Below the pieces are notes generated by a model that saw only the letters and a list, made by a program, of their open reading frames with translations, ran no database searches and was not told the origin of the DNA. A program made the position numbers and the translations under genes. From Serratia nematodiphila DZ0503SBS1 (GTDB lineage: Bacteria; Pseudomonadota; Gammaproteobacteria; Enterobacterales; Enterobacteriaceae), in NCBI RefSeq assembly GCF_000738675.1, contig NZ_JPUX01000001.1, positions 2,232,001 to 2,296,000 of the forward strand: a stretch of 64,000 nt of DNA. The letters are read 5' to 3'. Shown piece by piece: positions 28,974-38,171 of the stretch (position 1 is the stretch's first letter; each line of letters begins with the position of its first letter).

Positions 28974-30197
28974 ATGAGCGACAAACTGCTGGATCCTCCC
29001 TGTACGGCGCTGGGGCGCCTGCCGGCCGCCCTGGTGCTGCTGTTGGCCGGTGCCAGCGCCTTTAGCGTGGCCAACGTTTATTATGCGCAGCCGCTGCTGG
29101 ACGCCATTGCCCGTGATTTTTCCATCAGCCTGGCTGCGGTCGGCATGGTGATCACCGTGACTCAGTTGGGCTGCGCGCTGGCGTTGCTGTTGGTGGTACC
29201 GCTGGGGGATCGGTTGAACCGGCATCGATTGCTGGCGGGGCAACAGCTGGGGCTGATCGGTGCGCTGCTGCTGGTGGGCTGGGCGCACAGCGCGCCCTGG
29301 CTGCTGGCGGGGATGTTGCTGGTGGGGCTACTGGGCACCGCCATGACGCAGGGGCTGATCGCATTCGCCGCCGCCCTGGCGGCGCCGCAGGAGCGCGGGC
29401 GGGTGGTCGGCGCGGCGCAGGGCGGGGTGGTGCTGGGGCTGTTGCTGGCGCGCACCTTGTCCGGCGCGCTGGCGGACGTTGGCGGCTGGCGCACGGTGTA
29501 CTTCTTCTCCGCCGGAGTGACGCTGGTATTGCTGCCGATCCTGTCGCGCCTGCTGCCTGCGCCGCGCACCGCGCCCAGCACGCTGAGTTATCCCGCGTTG
29601 CTGCGTTCAATGCTGAGCCTGTTGCGGCGTGACCGCACGCTGCAAATTCGCGGCATGCTGGCGCTGCTGATGTTCGGCGCTTTCAGCCTCTTTTGGAGTT
29701 CGCTGGTGTTGCCGCTGAGCCTGCCGCCGTTCAACTTCACCCATGCCGCGGTGGGAGCGTTCGGCCTGGTCGGCGCGGTGGGCGCGCTGGCGGCGGTGCG
29801 CGCCGGGCATCTGGCGGATCTCGGGCTGGGGCAGGCGGCCAGCGGCGCGTGTCTGCTGCTGTTGACGCTGGCCTGGCTGCCGCTCGGTTTGCTCGGCAGC
29901 GGCCTGGCTTGGCTGGTGGCGGGCATTGTGCTGCTGGATCTGGCGGGACAGGCGATCCACGTGCTGAACCAGAGCATGATCTTCAGCGCCCACCCGCAGT
30001 CGCATAGCCGGCTGGTGGGCTGCTACATGCTGTTTTACGCCGTCGGCAGCGGGCTGGGCGCCTTTGCCGGCACCCATATGTACGCCTGGGCGGGGTGGAG
30101 CGGCGTCTGCTGGCTGGGGGCGGGCGTCAGCCTGAGCGCGTTGCTGTTTTGGCGGCTGACGCTGCGCCGGATGCCGGATGCCGCGGGTAAGAGCTAG
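28974..30197 (+). CDS. MFS transporter (drug/metabolite efflux type)
   Basis: 407 residues from the ATG at 28974 (a TTG four codons earlier is also in frame). Twelve hydrophobic segments; the first reads AALVLLLAGASAFSVANVYY, and the loop after helix 2 has the MFS signature in the form PLGDRLNRHRLLAGQQL. The second half repeats the pattern (RAGHLADLGLGQAASGACLL). The VANVYYAQPLL motif after helix 1 is typical of a broad MFS group in Proteobacteria (YgaY/YcaD-like exporters). Proton-driven export of a toxic compound, controlled by the divergent HxlR protein, is the likely role; substrate unknown. Confidence 0.75.
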   Translation: MSDKLLDPPCTALGRLPAALVLLLAGASAFSVANVYYAQPLLDAIARDFSISLAAVGMVITVTQLGCALALLLVVPLGDRLNRHRLLAGQQLGLIGALLLVGWAHSAPWLLAGMLLVGLLGTAMTQGLIAFAAALAAPQERGRVVGAAQGGVVLGLLLARTLSGALADVGGWRTVYFFSAGVTLVLLPILSRLLPAPRTAPSTLSYPALLRSMLSLLRRDRTLQIRGMLALLMFGAFSLFWSSLVLPLSLPPFNFTHAAVGAFGLVGAVGALAAVRAGHLADLGLGQAASGACLLLLTLAWLPLGLLGSGLAWLVAGIVLLDLAGQAIHVLNQSMIFSAHPQSHSRLVGCYMLFYAVGSGLGAFAGTHMYAWAGWSGVCWLGAGVSLSALLFWRLTLRRMPDAAGKS

Positions 30198-30619
30198 CGG
30201 GCCGGCGAATGCATCAGGTAATAATCTTCTTCGCCGTCGTTGCCGGTGGAGATGATGCGCCAGCCGTGTTTGCGGTAGAACGTCAGCGCCTTTTCATTTT
30301 TCACCAGGCATTTCAGCGAGCCGGTGGCGGTGAAGGTGGCTTGCGCCGCTTGCAGCAGCGCACTGCCGACGCCGCGCGGCGGCTGATGGGGATCGACATA
30401 CAGGTTATGAATGAAGTTATCTTCGCGGTAGACGGAGACGAATCCCAGCAGCACGCCGCCGTCTTCCGCCACCCAAATCGCTTCGCCCAGCGTCGCGCGG
30501 TCGAAATCTTCCAACTGGTAGTATGAAGTATCGCGCCAACCGAACGCCGCCTTGCGCGACGCCAGGTACAGCGTGCGCAGGAAGGGGCGATCGGCCTCTT
30601 GGTAAGGTCTTATTTGCAT
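30194..30619 (-). CDS. GNAT family N-acetyltransferase
   Basis: 141 residues from ATG at 30619; the longer open frame upstream lacks family-like sequence. The GNAT core is complete: IRPYQEADRPFLRTLYL at the start, strands around LGEAIWVAEDGGVLLGFVSV, the acetyl-CoA loop in QPPRGVGSALLQAAQATF and the closing KCLVKNEKALTFYRKHGW. Tail-to-tail with the MFS gene, sharing a 4-base overlap of stops. Acceptor substrate unknown. Confidence 0.75.
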   Translation of the reverse strand: MQIRPYQEADRPFLRTLYLASRKAAFGWRDTSYYQLEDFDRATLGEAIWVAEDGGVLLGFVSVYREDNFIHNLYVDPHQPPRGVGSALLQAAQATFTATGSLKCLVKNEKALTFYRKHGWRIISTGNDGEEDYYLMHSPAR

Positions 30620-30689
30620 GGCATCTCCCGGTGGTTTTTGCTCACTATAGCGCATGGCGCCGGGCGTGCACGGCCGCAAACGGAAAATG

Positions 30690-32669
30690 CTAGGCGTCGC
30701 CCCAGGCGGGCAGGCGATTGACTCCGTCGCTCAGCTCCTGAGCAAGATGGCGCACGGTGTCGGCGTGCAGGGCAGCCAACGGTGGATGAAAGTCGGGCGC
30801 CCGCAACGCTTGCGGCGCGCGGGAAAGCTGCGCCGCATACTCGGCGAGAACGCGCCCGCCCTGACGTTGCACCTCGATCAGCGCCTGGCGTTCCTGCGCG
30901 GACAGCGCCGCGCCGCCGCCTGCCAGATAGGTGTTGAGCTTTTCGCTGGTCAGCAACAGGCTGCGCGTCTGGTTAAAGATCAGTTGGATATGTCGGGTGA
31001 AGCTTTCATGATTATCGTCCGCCAGCTGCCAGGTGGGCTCCAGCGTTACCCGGGCCACCACCGCTTCGCAGCCCTCGATCTTTTGCCAGATGCCGATGGC
31101 GTTTGTGTTCTCGCCGCCGAGGAAGCGCGACAGTTCCCGCAGCACGTTGGCAACCTGCTGCCGCAGTGACTCCCCTTCGTATTCCGGCCACAGCGTGGCG
31201 TGAATGAAGGTGGCGAACCCTACCCCCAGCACGATGCCGATCAGGCGATCGCGGATCTCGGTCAGCCCGGTGACTGGGCCGAAGCTTTCCAGCAGCGCCA
31301 GGGAAAAGGTGAACAGGATCTGTACCCCGGCATAGCTTATTTTCTCGGAGCCGGCGGCGATCCAGGCGGAGAGGGCGATCACCGGCAGCGTCAGCAACAG
31401 CAAGCCGACGAGGCTGTCGAGGTGAGGCATGATCCACACCACCGAGATCAGCGCCAGCAGGCTGCCGATCGCCGCGCCGCCGAGACGCAGCCGCGCCCGC
31501 CGCTGTGTGGCGCCGAGGCTGGGCTGCGCCACGATCAGGCAGCTCAGCATGATGGTATGAATGCCGGACCAATCGACGGCGGTATAAAACACGTAGGCGA
31601 CCAGCACGGTCAGCAGCGTTTTCAACGAAAACTGGATGTAAACCGGGTTGGTCAGGGCGTCAGGGGTAAAGAAGGGCACTTTTGGCGGCGGCGCGGCCTG
31701 CAGGGCGTCGGCGTAGTCGCTGCGGTTGGCGTAGACCTGCAGGAGGCCGGCCATTTCATTGAGCGGCGCCGGCACCTGCGGATCGTCGCTGCCGGCGATC
31801 GCGACGGAAAATCGCAGCGCGCTGTCGTGGCTTATCGCGGTTTGCAGTGCGCGGCAGGCGGCGTCTATCTCTTGCGCCAATTGACGCGCGGCCGCGCCGA
31901 AAGCCGGCGGCAGCTGGTAGGCCAGGATATTGAGCTGCAACACCAGGGTGATCAGCGCCAGATAACCGGGCTCGTTGGCGCGGCAGCGATCGCTGCGCAT
32001 CACCGAAAAGCGCAGCAGCTTATGCAGCTCGGTGGCGTGCTGGGAGATGGCGCTCAGATCGCGCGTCTCGCCGCCGTTGGCCAACATAGCGCGGGTTTCG
32101 TCCAACACCGCGTTCATCCGGCCCTTTAGCTGTTTCAGCGGTTCGGCCGGCAGCAGCAGGGTATTGACGATCAGGGCGAGCAGGATGGCGTAGTTGATCG
32201 CCACCCATACCCACAGCACCAGCCGTATCACCACTTCCGCCTGCGGAGTGAGATCGACAAAGCTTTGCGTGTAGATCACCACCAGCGCCATCAGGAAGAA
32301 CAGCACCCCAACCTTGGTCACCCGCATCAGGAACACGCTGAGGAAAAACAGCGCGCTGGAGAGCAAGATGCGTAGCATCGGGTAGTCGTAGGTGAACTTC
32401 AGCACCAGGATAGCGGCGCCGATCGCCAGCGTGGAACTGACGAAGAACAGGATGCCGATTGCGCGGGTGATCACGATATTGGACTGCGTGATAAAGAAGA
32501 CAGCGATCAGCGACAGCGCCAGCCACGGTACCTGCAGCGTCTGCGAGATCACGATGGCGATCGCGCTGGAGAGCAGGGCGCGGATCACCAAGTTGATGCG
32601 GCTGTCCGAAGGGCGCAGCTCGTCGAGCAACTGGGACAGCCAGCCGCGAGACATCGTTTTACTCTTCAT
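30690..32669 (-). CDS. mdtO: FUSC-family efflux protein (MdtO-like)
   Basis: 659 residues with two blocks of membrane helices (about 20-190, starting INLVIRALLSSAIAIVISQT, and about 350-510, starting PVYIQFSLKTLLTVLVAYVF) separated and followed by cytoplasmic helical domains: the fusaric-acid-resistance (FUSC/AaeB) architecture. Together with the preceding HlyD-type gene and YtcA-like lipoprotein it corresponds to the ytcA-mdtN-mdtO part of the E. coli mdtNOP locus. It overlaps mdtN by 11 bases. The third E. coli component, outer-membrane factor mdtP, is not encoded here, so a distant TolC-like channel may be used. Confidence 0.75.
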   Translation of the reverse strand: MKSKTMSRGWLSQLLDELRPSDSRINLVIRALLSSAIAIVISQTLQVPWLALSLIAVFFITQSNIVITRAIGILFFVSSTLAIGAAILVLKFTYDYPMLRILLSSALFFLSVFLMRVTKVGVLFFLMALVVIYTQSFVDLTPQAEVVIRLVLWVWVAINYAILLALIVNTLLLPAEPLKQLKGRMNAVLDETRAMLANGGETRDLSAISQHATELHKLLRFSVMRSDRCRANEPGYLALITLVLQLNILAYQLPPAFGAAARQLAQEIDAACRALQTAISHDSALRFSVAIAGSDDPQVPAPLNEMAGLLQVYANRSDYADALQAAPPPKVPFFTPDALTNPVYIQFSLKTLLTVLVAYVFYTAVDWSGIHTIMLSCLIVAQPSLGATQRRARLRLGGAAIGSLLALISVVWIMPHLDSLVGLLLLTLPVIALSAWIAAGSEKISYAGVQILFTFSLALLESFGPVTGLTEIRDRLIGIVLGVGFATFIHATLWPEYEGESLRQQVANVLRELSRFLGGENTNAIGIWQKIEGCEAVVARVTLEPTWQLADDNHESFTRHIQLIFNQTRSLLLTSEKLNTYLAGGGAALSAQERQALIEVQRQGGRVLAEYAAQLSRAPQALRAPDFHPPLAALHADTVRHLAQELSDGVNRLPAWGDA

Positions 32670-33696
32670 GGCGCAGGTTCAGCTTGGCCACCGCCGAAGC
32701 GCCCACGCGGAACAGCGCCGGGTTGGGGGCCTCTACCGCGATCTTGACCGGGAAGCGCTGCGAAACGTGCACCCAGTTGATGTTGCGCGACACGTTGGGC
32801 AGCCCGCCCAGCACGGTGCCGCCGTCGTCGGGCTGCACGCCGTAGCTGACCGACTCCACCTTGCCGCTGAAGGTCTGGCCGGCGTCGCTCATTAAATACA
32901 GCGTGGCTGGCACGCCGGGATGCACGCCTTTCAGATCGGTTTCGCGGAAGTTGGCGACCACGTACCAGTGGCGGGTGTCGATCAGCGTGAACACCGGTTT
33001 GGCGCTGGAGGCATATTGGCCGACGGTGGTTTTCAGGGAGGCGATGCGGCCGTCGAACGGCGCTCTCACCTCGGTGAACTCCAGGTTCAGTTTGGCGATG
33101 GCGATGTCGGCCTGCACTTCGGCGCGCTGCGCGACCAGGGCTTCGACGCCGCTGACGGCGGCTTCCGCCTGTTTCGCCTGCAGCAATGCGGCCTGCAGTT
33201 CCGCCTGCGCCGAGCGCTGGGAGGTGCGGGCGGTTTCCACTTCTTCCGCCGAAACGTAGTTCTTGCCGAGCAGCTTCTGCCGGCGGTTGAGGGTGTCGGT
33301 CGCCTGCGCCACCAGCGCCTGCGAGCGTTTGACGATGGCGTTCATCGATTCGGCGTTGTACTGCTGCGCGTTGACCGAACGCTGCGTCAGCTTGATCTGT
33401 TCATTCAGCGTGATCAGGCGCGCTTCGCTGGCCGCCAGCGCGTCCTGGTAAGGGCGCGGATCGATGCGGAACAGCAGATCGCCTTGCCGCACTTCCTGGT
33501 TGTCGCGGATCGGCATCTCGACGATGCGGCCGTTCACCTCCGGCACTACGTCGATGGTGTCGGCATAGGCGTAGGCATCGTCGGTAGTGGGGGCGTTTTC
33601 CACCCGCCAGACGACGACGGCGGCTACGATGAGCGTCAACGCCAGGATGGTAAGCACCAGCAGTCTGCGCTTGTTGGAGGTTTGTGGTTGGGTCAT
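32659..33696 (-). CDS. mdtN: HlyD-family membrane fusion protein (MdtN-like)
   Basis: 345 residues. One N-terminal membrane anchor (RRLLVLTILALTLIVAAVVV), a biotinyl/lipoyl half-motif (VVPEVNGRIVEMPIRDNQEV, RQGDLLFRIDPRPY), a long helical hairpin (about 85-190, rich in Ala, Gln, Glu), the second lipoyl half (VRAPFDGRIASLKTTVGQYA) and a beta-barrel domain. This is the periplasmic adaptor joining the FUSC pump to an outer-membrane channel. Translationally coupled to mdtO by overlap. Regulated probably by the divergent TetR protein at 34188. Confidence 0.8.
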   Translation of the reverse strand: MTQPQTSNKRRLLVLTILALTLIVAAVVVWRVENAPTTDDAYAYADTIDVVPEVNGRIVEMPIRDNQEVRQGDLLFRIDPRPYQDALAASEARLITLNEQIKLTQRSVNAQQYNAESMNAIVKRSQALVAQATDTLNRRQKLLGKNYVSAEEVETARTSQRSAQAELQAALLQAKQAEAAVSGVEALVAQRAEVQADIAIAKLNLEFTEVRAPFDGRIASLKTTVGQYASSAKPVFTLIDTRHWYVVANFRETDLKGVHPGVPATLYLMSDAGQTFSGKVESVSYGVQPDDGGTVLGGLPNVSRNINWVHVSQRFPVKIAVEAPNPALFRVGASAVAKLNLRHEE

Positions 33697-33706
33697 GGCG
33701 TCAGTC

Positions 33707-33970
33707 TCAGTGGGGGAAAACCAGTAACCAGGTCAGCATGGCGATCAGCGCGGTCAGCGCCGGATACGTAAGCAGCTGCGGCGCCAGCCAGGCGCGTTTT
33801 TCCGGGGTGCGCAGCAGCAGGTGGATCGCCACCATGCCTGCCACGCCGCCGCACAGGCAAAACAGCCAGTCGGGGAACGAAGCGCCGAACACCACCATGG
33901 ACGGTGCCGGTGAGCACCCGGTAAGCAGCAGCGCGGTCAGGCAGGTGATAAGCAGTTTTTTGTCGGGCAT
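33707..33970 (-). CDS. ytcA: YtcA-family lipoprotein
   Basis: 87 residues. Signal peptide with lipobox CLTALLLTGC (Cys19), then PAPSMVVFGASFPDWLFCLC and two further hydrophobic stretches (GGVAGMVAIHLLL and TYPALTALIAMLTWLLV). This matches the small YtcA protein encoded upstream of mdtN in E. coli; such short membrane proteins often accompany FUSC/HlyD pumps. First gene of the operon; ten bases separate its stop from mdtN. Confidence 0.75.
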   Translation of the reverse strand: MPDKKLLITCLTALLLTGCSPAPSMVVFGASFPDWLFCLCGGVAGMVAIHLLLRTPEKRAWLAPQLLTYPALTALIAMLTWLLVFPH

Positions 33971-34095
33971 AGGGCGTTCTCTGGCGATTGGCTTGGTCGA
34001 CGGGCCGAATGGAATGACTCTTTTTCAGTGAGTGAGGTCACTGTTTGTCTTCCCTACGCTTGCGCAAGGAGAAACTAGAATAAATACTCTACTCT

Positions 34096-34119
34096 AAACT
34101 AGAGGGATTAATCTAGTTT
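34096..34119. promoter_or_regulatory. Likely TetR-family operator
   Basis: AAACTAGA and TCTAGTTT are perfect 8-bp inverted repeats 8 bp apart, between the divergent ytcA and tetR-type genes. It is the only strong palindrome in that region. Confidence 0.65.
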
Positions 34120-34187
34120 TTTGTGTCACCCTGCCTTCGCGGCGGCAAATGGGTATAATACGTTGATGACAGCGGGCAGAAACGAAT

Positions 34188-34802
34188 ATGCAAATCGACG
34201 AACACATCACCGGGCGAGAGCCGCAGCAGGAAAGAGGGCGGCAACGCGTACAAACCATTCTGGATTCGGCGGCGGCGATCGTGGCGCAGGACGGGCTGGC
34301 GGCGCTCAGCATGCAGCGGCTCGCCAAGCACGCCAAAACCTCCATCGGCTCGATGTATCACTTTTTCCCCGATCGCCACGCGGTGATCAAGGCGCTGGCG
34401 GATCGGCACACCGAATCGATCGAGGCGCTGGTGCGCGACATGGCGTTGGCCAGCGACGACGAGTGGCGGCGCCTCTCCGCTGAAGAGGTGATCCAGCGGC
34501 TGTTTTCTCCCTATGCGCAGTACCTGCGCGAGCACGCCGACTACCTGCCGGTGATGCGGGAAATGAACCTGCCGGATGAAAAGTCCAGCTTCCTGGCGCT
34601 GATCGCCCGAGTGCTGCAGCTGCGCCGCCCCGAGACCGCTGAAGCGGAGATCCTGCAGCAAACCCGGCTGTTGCAAAGCCTGGTGGCCGGCACCTTGCAC
34701 CACATCTTCAAAACGGCGCCGCAGAGCGTGGCGTTCACCCTGGCGGAGCTGCCCGGCGTGCTGAGCCTGTATCTGGCGGGAAAAGAGGGAAGCATCGCTT
34801 AG
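34188..34802 (+). CDS. TetR-family transcriptional regulator
   Basis: 204 residues. The N-terminal HTH is clear: RGRQRVQTILDSAAAIVAQD, then GLAALSMQRLAKHAKTSIGS and MYHFFPDRHAVIKALADRHT, followed by a helical ligand-binding domain. Divergent from ytcA-mdtN-mdtO with a perfect palindrome between, so it most likely represses that efflux operon and its own gene until an inducer binds. The ligand cannot be inferred. Confidence 0.8.
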   Translation: MQIDEHITGREPQQERGRQRVQTILDSAAAIVAQDGLAALSMQRLAKHAKTSIGSMYHFFPDRHAVIKALADRHTESIEALVRDMALASDDEWRRLSAEEVIQRLFSPYAQYLREHADYLPVMREMNLPDEKSSFLALIARVLQLRRPETAEAEILQQTRLLQSLVAGTLHHIFKTAPQSVAFTLAELPGVLSLYLAGKEGSIA

Positions 34803-34898
34803 GCGCGAGCCAATTTAATCGCTTGTTTGTCCGCGCCGGCGCTGGCATGATCCCGCTCAGGGATTAACGCAACGTTGATCACAACCTATTGATTTTCA

Positions 34899-34980
34899 TG
34901 ACTCGGGGTGCCCTTCTGCGTGAAGGCTGAGAAATACCCGTATTACCTGATCTGGATAATGCCAGCGTAGGGAAGTCACG
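34899..34980 (+). promoter_or_regulatory. TPP riboswitch
   Basis: The THI-box elements appear in order: CGGGGTGCCC, GGCTGAGAAATACCCG, ACCTGATCTGGATAATGCCA and GCGTAGGGAAGT. This is the thiamine-pyrophosphate aptamer. It is followed by a GC-rich segment with GCCGGCG and CGCCGG capable of pairing near the thiM Shine-Dalgarno sequence (GGGAGGAA), suggesting control of translation start of thiM-thiD. Confidence 0.95.
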
Positions 34981-35025
34981 GCCGCCCAGCCGGCGCCGCC
35001 TTCTTGAACGCCGGTTGGGAGGAAT

Positions 35026-35817
35026 ATGATCGCTCGACCTGATGCACTACCCGGCGCTCGCGCCGCGGCCTGCCTGACCCAATTCCAACAGCGGCCTCCG
35101 CTGATCCACTGCCTGACCAACGAAGTGGTGCAATCGCTGACCGCCAACGTGCTGCTGGCGCTCGGCGCCTCCCCGGCGATGGTGGTGGAGCCGCAAGAGG
35201 CGGCGCAGTTCAGCGCGCTGGCCGACGGCCTGCTGATCAACGTCGGCACCCTCAATGCGCTGCGCGCCGAATCGATGTGGGCGGCGGTGGCCGCCGCCAA
35301 TCAGGCCGGCAAGCCCTGGACGCTGGATCCGGTGGCGGTCGGCGCGCTCTCCTACCGCACCGCCTTCGCTAAACAGCTGCTGGACGAGCAACCGGCGGCG
35401 ATACGCGGCAACGCCTCGGAAATTATGGCGCTCAGCGGGTTGCTGGCCAGCGGCCGCGGCGTGGACAGCGGCGACGATTCCTTGGCGGCATTGCCCGCCG
35501 CGCGTGAGCTGGCGCAGCGCAGCGGCGCGGTGGTGGCGGTCACCGGCGCGGTGGATTATGTCACTGACGGCCAACGCGACTGGGCGATCGAAGGCGGCTC
35601 CCCGCTGATGACGCGGGTGGTGGGCACCGGCTGCGCGCTGTCGGCGGTGGCGGCGGCGTTTTGCGCCCTGCCGGGCGATCGCCTGGACAACGTGGCGACC
35701 GCCTGTCGGGTGATGTCACACTGCGGCGGCCTCGCGGCCAGGCAGGCCGCCGGGCCGGGCAGCTTTACGCCGGCGTTCCTCGATGCCCTGTATCAGCTGC
35801 GCGGGGAGGATCTGTGA
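35026..35817 (+). CDS. thiM: Hydroxyethylthiazole kinase
   Basis: 263 residues, ATG at 35026 behind GGGAGGAAT. Typical Thi[36 protein letters not shown], then [28 protein letters not shown] and the catalytic-cysteine region [20 protein letters not shown]. It phosphorylates 4-methyl-5-hydroxyethylthiazole for thiamine salvage. Under the TPP riboswitch; its stop overlaps the thiD start (TGATG at 35815-35819). Confidence 0.95.
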   Translation: MIARPDALPGARAAACLTQFQQRPPLIHCLTNEVVQSLTANVLLALGASPAMVVEPQEAAQFSALADGLLINVGTLNALRAESMWAAVAAANQAGKPWTLDPVAVGALSYRTAFAKQLLDEQPAAIRGNASEIMALSGLLASGRGVDSGDDSLAALPAARELAQRSGAVVAVTGAVDYVTDGQRDWAIEGGSPLMTRVVGTGCALSAVAAAFCALPGDRLDNVATACRVMSHCGGLAARQAAGPGSFTPAFLDALYQLRGEDL

Positions 35818-36617
35818 TGAAACGCATTAACGCGCTGACCATCGCCGGCACCGATCCCAGCGGCGGCGCCGGCATTCAGGCCGATTTGAAGGCCTTCTCG
35901 GCGCTCGGCGCTTACGGCACCTCGGTGATCACTGCGCTGGTGGCGCAGAATACCCGCGGCGTGCAGTCGGTGTATTACATCGATCCGGCGTTCGTCGCCG
36001 CGCAGCTGGACTCGGTGTTCAGCGACGTGCGCATCGACAGCGTCAAGATCGGCATGCTGGCCAACGCCGACATCGTGCAGGCGGTGGCCGAACGCCTGCG
36101 CCATTATCGGCCGGAATTTGTGGTGCTGGATACCGTGATGCTGGCGAAAAGCGGCGATCCGTTGCTGGCGCCGGAGGCGGTGGCGTCTATCCGGCGCGAG
36201 CTGTTGCCGCTGGTGTCGATCATTACACCGAACCTGCCGGAAGCGGCGGCGCTGCTGGCGTGCGCGCCGGCGGAAGATGAAGCGCAGATGCGCGAGCAGG
36301 GGCGGGCGCTGCTGGCGATGGGCTGCCGGGCGGTGCTGATGAAGGGCGGCCACCTGAGCGAAAGCGAGAGCCCGGACTGGCTGTTTACCGCCGAAGGCGA
36401 GCAGCGCTTTACCGCGCCGCGCGTCGCCACCCGCCACACCCATGGCACCGGCTGCACGCTCTCGGCCGCGCTGGCGGCGCTGCGCCCGCGCCATGACGAC
36501 TGGGCGGCCACGGTGGCCGCCGCCAAGGACTACCTGCAACAAGCGCTGCAACAGGCGGATACGCTGGAAGTGGGGCACGGCATTGGGCCGGTGCATCATT
36601 TTCACGCCTGGTGGTGA
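35817..36617 (+). CDS. thiD: Hydroxymethylpyrimidine kinase / HMP-phosphate kinase
   Basis: 266 residues from ATG at 35817 (a GTG one codon earlier is possible). Ribokinase-fold ThiD: NALTIAGTDPSGGAGIQADL, KAFSALGAYGTSVITALVAQ, a central KIGMLANADIVQAVAERL, VLDTVMLAKSGD and the anion-hole motif ATRHTHGTGCTLSAALAALR. It performs both phosphorylations of hydroxymethylpyrimidine and supplies HMP-PP for thiamine phosphate synthesis. Translationally coupled to thiM. Confidence 0.95.
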   Translation: MKRINALTIAGTDPSGGAGIQADLKAFSALGAYGTSVITALVAQNTRGVQSVYYIDPAFVAAQLDSVFSDVRIDSVKIGMLANADIVQAVAERLRHYRPEFVVLDTVMLAKSGDPLLAPEAVASIRRELLPLVSIITPNLPEAAALLACAPAEDEAQMREQGRALLAMGCRAVLMKGGHLSESESPDWLFTAEGEQRFTAPRVATRHTHGTGCTLSAALAALRPRHDDWAATVAAAKDYLQQALQQADTLEVGHGIGPVHHFHAWW

Positions 36618-36701
36618 GTCAACTTTTTGCCGCAACCGTGGTCTGACTGGTTCAGGCCCGGTTTTACGGGCGAAACCTGATTTAACCTAGGGAGAAGGAC
36701 T

Positions 36702-37160
36702 ATGACGGGACACCAGGCGCTGCGTTGCGCCCTCTTCGGCGCACTGCTCAGCTTCAGCGCGGGCAGCTTTGCCCAGCAGATCGTCACCACGTCGGATTTG
36801 ATTCAGCAGCCGGGGTATCAGGCCAGCTGGCAAAACATGGTCAAAGGCCAGGCGCGGATGCCGGGCTGGGCGCGCAAGGGCGTCGGCACCTCTACGCCGG
36901 CGCAGAATCTGAACTGGAAAGGCAAAGAGTATCTGGTCGGCAATCTGTGCAAACCGCACGACTGCGGCAACAACTTTTTGATCGTGGCGTTCAGCGCGGA
37001 TAAATCCCAGGCCTGGGGCGTGCGGGTCGAGGTGGAAGAGCGGCCGGAAGCCGTCGATCATCCGAAGAAATATGCTAAGTACCAGTGGCTCGGCAAGCCG
37101 GATGAAGACATGAAGGCGCTGCTGAAGCAGCAGTTCGAGAACAATCCCGACTGGAAATAA
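36702..37160 (+). CDS. ivy: Inhibitor of vertebrate (C-type) lysozyme
   Basis: 152 residues. Signal peptide (LRCALFGALLSFSAGSFA, cleavage near AQQ). The Ivy hallmark loop, Cys-Lys-Pro-His-Asp-Cys (NLCKPHDCGNNFLIVAFSAD), is present; this disulphide-closed loop enters the lysozyme active site. The remaining sequence (SWQNMVKGQARMPGWARKG, YQWLGKPDEDMKALLKQQFE) also fits Ivy. Periplasmic, protects peptidoglycan from host lysozyme and possibly from endogenous lytic transglycosylases. Monocistronic, convergent with gutQ. Confidence 0.9.
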   Translation: MTGHQALRCALFGALLSFSAGSFAQQIVTTSDLIQQPGYQASWQNMVKGQARMPGWARKGVGTSTPAQNLNWKGKEYLVGNLCKPHDCGNNFLIVAFSADKSQAWGVRVEVEERPEAVDHPKKYAKYQWLGKPDEDMKALLKQQFENNPDWK

Positions 37161-37165
37161 TCTGA

Positions 37166-37193
37166 CCGGGGGCGCCGCTGCCGGCGCCCCCGG
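37166..37193. terminator. 12-bp perfect hairpin between convergent ivy and gutQ
   Basis: CCGGGGGCGCCG and CGGCGCCCCCGG pair around CTGC. There is no U run on either strand, so it is a structural transcript end or stabiliser rather than a canonical terminator. Confidence 0.5.
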
Positions 37194-37199
37194 CGTTGA

Positions 37200-38171
37200 T
37201 CAGCCGATGCCGGCCTGATGCAGATCGTGCAGGTTGAGCGCCCCCACCAGCACGCCGTCCATGTTGACCACCGGGGCCGCGCTGATGTGCTGTTCGTGCA
37301 GCGCTTCCAGCGCCTCTCCGGCGCGCCACTGCTCCGGCAGCCGATAGCCGGGGCGGGTGATCGCCGGGCTGAGCGGATCCTGCAGGCTATTACCCTTCAC
37401 CAGCCAGCGGCGCAGGTCGCCGTCGGTAAATACGCCCACCACCCGCTGCTGCGCGTCGCAGACCGCCACCAACCCCAGCCCGGTGCGGCTCAGTTCCAGC
37501 ATCGCCTCCATCACGTTGGCGCTTTCGCTCACGCGCGGCAGGCGATCGCCGGTGCGCATCAGGTGATGCACGCGGTTCAGCAGGCGCGCCCCCAGGCTGC
37601 CGCCCGGGTGCGAGCGGGCGAAGTCTTCCGCGTTGAAACCGCGCTGGCGCATCAGCGCCATCGCCAGAGCGTCGCCCATCATCAGGGTGTTGACCGCGCT
37701 GGAGGTCGGCGCCAGCCCCATCGGGCAGGCTTCGCGCTCAACGCCGATATCCAGCACGCAGGCGGCGGCCAGCGCCAGCGGCGACTCTTTGCCGCCGGTG
37801 ATGGCGATCACCGGAATGCCGTTCTCCGCCAGCAGCGGCAGGATCAGATCCAGCTCTTTGGCGCGGCCGGAGTAGGAGATGAACACCACCACGTCGTCGG
37901 CGCCGATCATGCCGAGATCGCCGTGCAGCGCCTCCGCCGGATGCACGAAGAACGACGGCGTGCCGGTGCTGGCCAGCGACGCGGCGATTTTCTTGCCGAT
38001 ATGACCGGACTTGCCGATGCCGGAAATCACCGCTTTGCCGCGGCAGTTCAGCAGCAGGTCGCAGGCGCAGACGAAGTTGTCATCCAGGCGCGCCAGCAGG
38101 CGCTGCGCTTCGGTCAGCTCGATCTCCAGCGTTTCGCGGGCAAAGGCGAGCAGGGCGTTGGCGTTACTCAT
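37200..38171 (-). CDS. gutQ: D-arabinose 5-phosphate isomerase (GutQ type)
   Basis: 323 residues. N-terminal SIS domain ([40 protein letters not shown], and the [20 protein letters not shown] motif), then two CBS domains (from about residue 205: [50 protein letters not shown]). This is the KpsF/GutQ architecture; as the last gene of the srl operon it is GutQ, which interconverts ribulose 5-phosphate and arabinose 5-phosphate, the latter an inducer-like signal and a KDO precursor. It overlaps srlR by 8 bases. Confidence 0.9.
   Translation of the reverse strand: MSNANALLAFARETLEIELTEAQRLLARLDDNFVCACDLLLNCRGKAVISGIGKSGHIGKKIAASLASTGTPSFFVHPAEALHGDLGMIGADDVVVFISYSGRAKELDLILPLLAENGIPVIAITGGKESPLALAAACVLDIGVEREACPMGLAPTSSAVNTLMMGDALAMALMRQRGFNAEDFARSHPGGSLGARLLNRVHHLMRTGDRLPRVSESANVMEAMLELSRTGLGLVAVCDAQQRVVGVFTDGDLRRWLVKGNSLQDPLSPAITRPGYRLPEQWRAGEALEALHEQHISAAPVVNMDGVLVGALNLHDLHQAGIG

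Noticed and set aside
29152..29977. Minus-strand open frames opposite the MFS gene at 28974
   Set aside because: Ser/Arg/Pro-rich shadows of a hydrophobic GC-rich gene.
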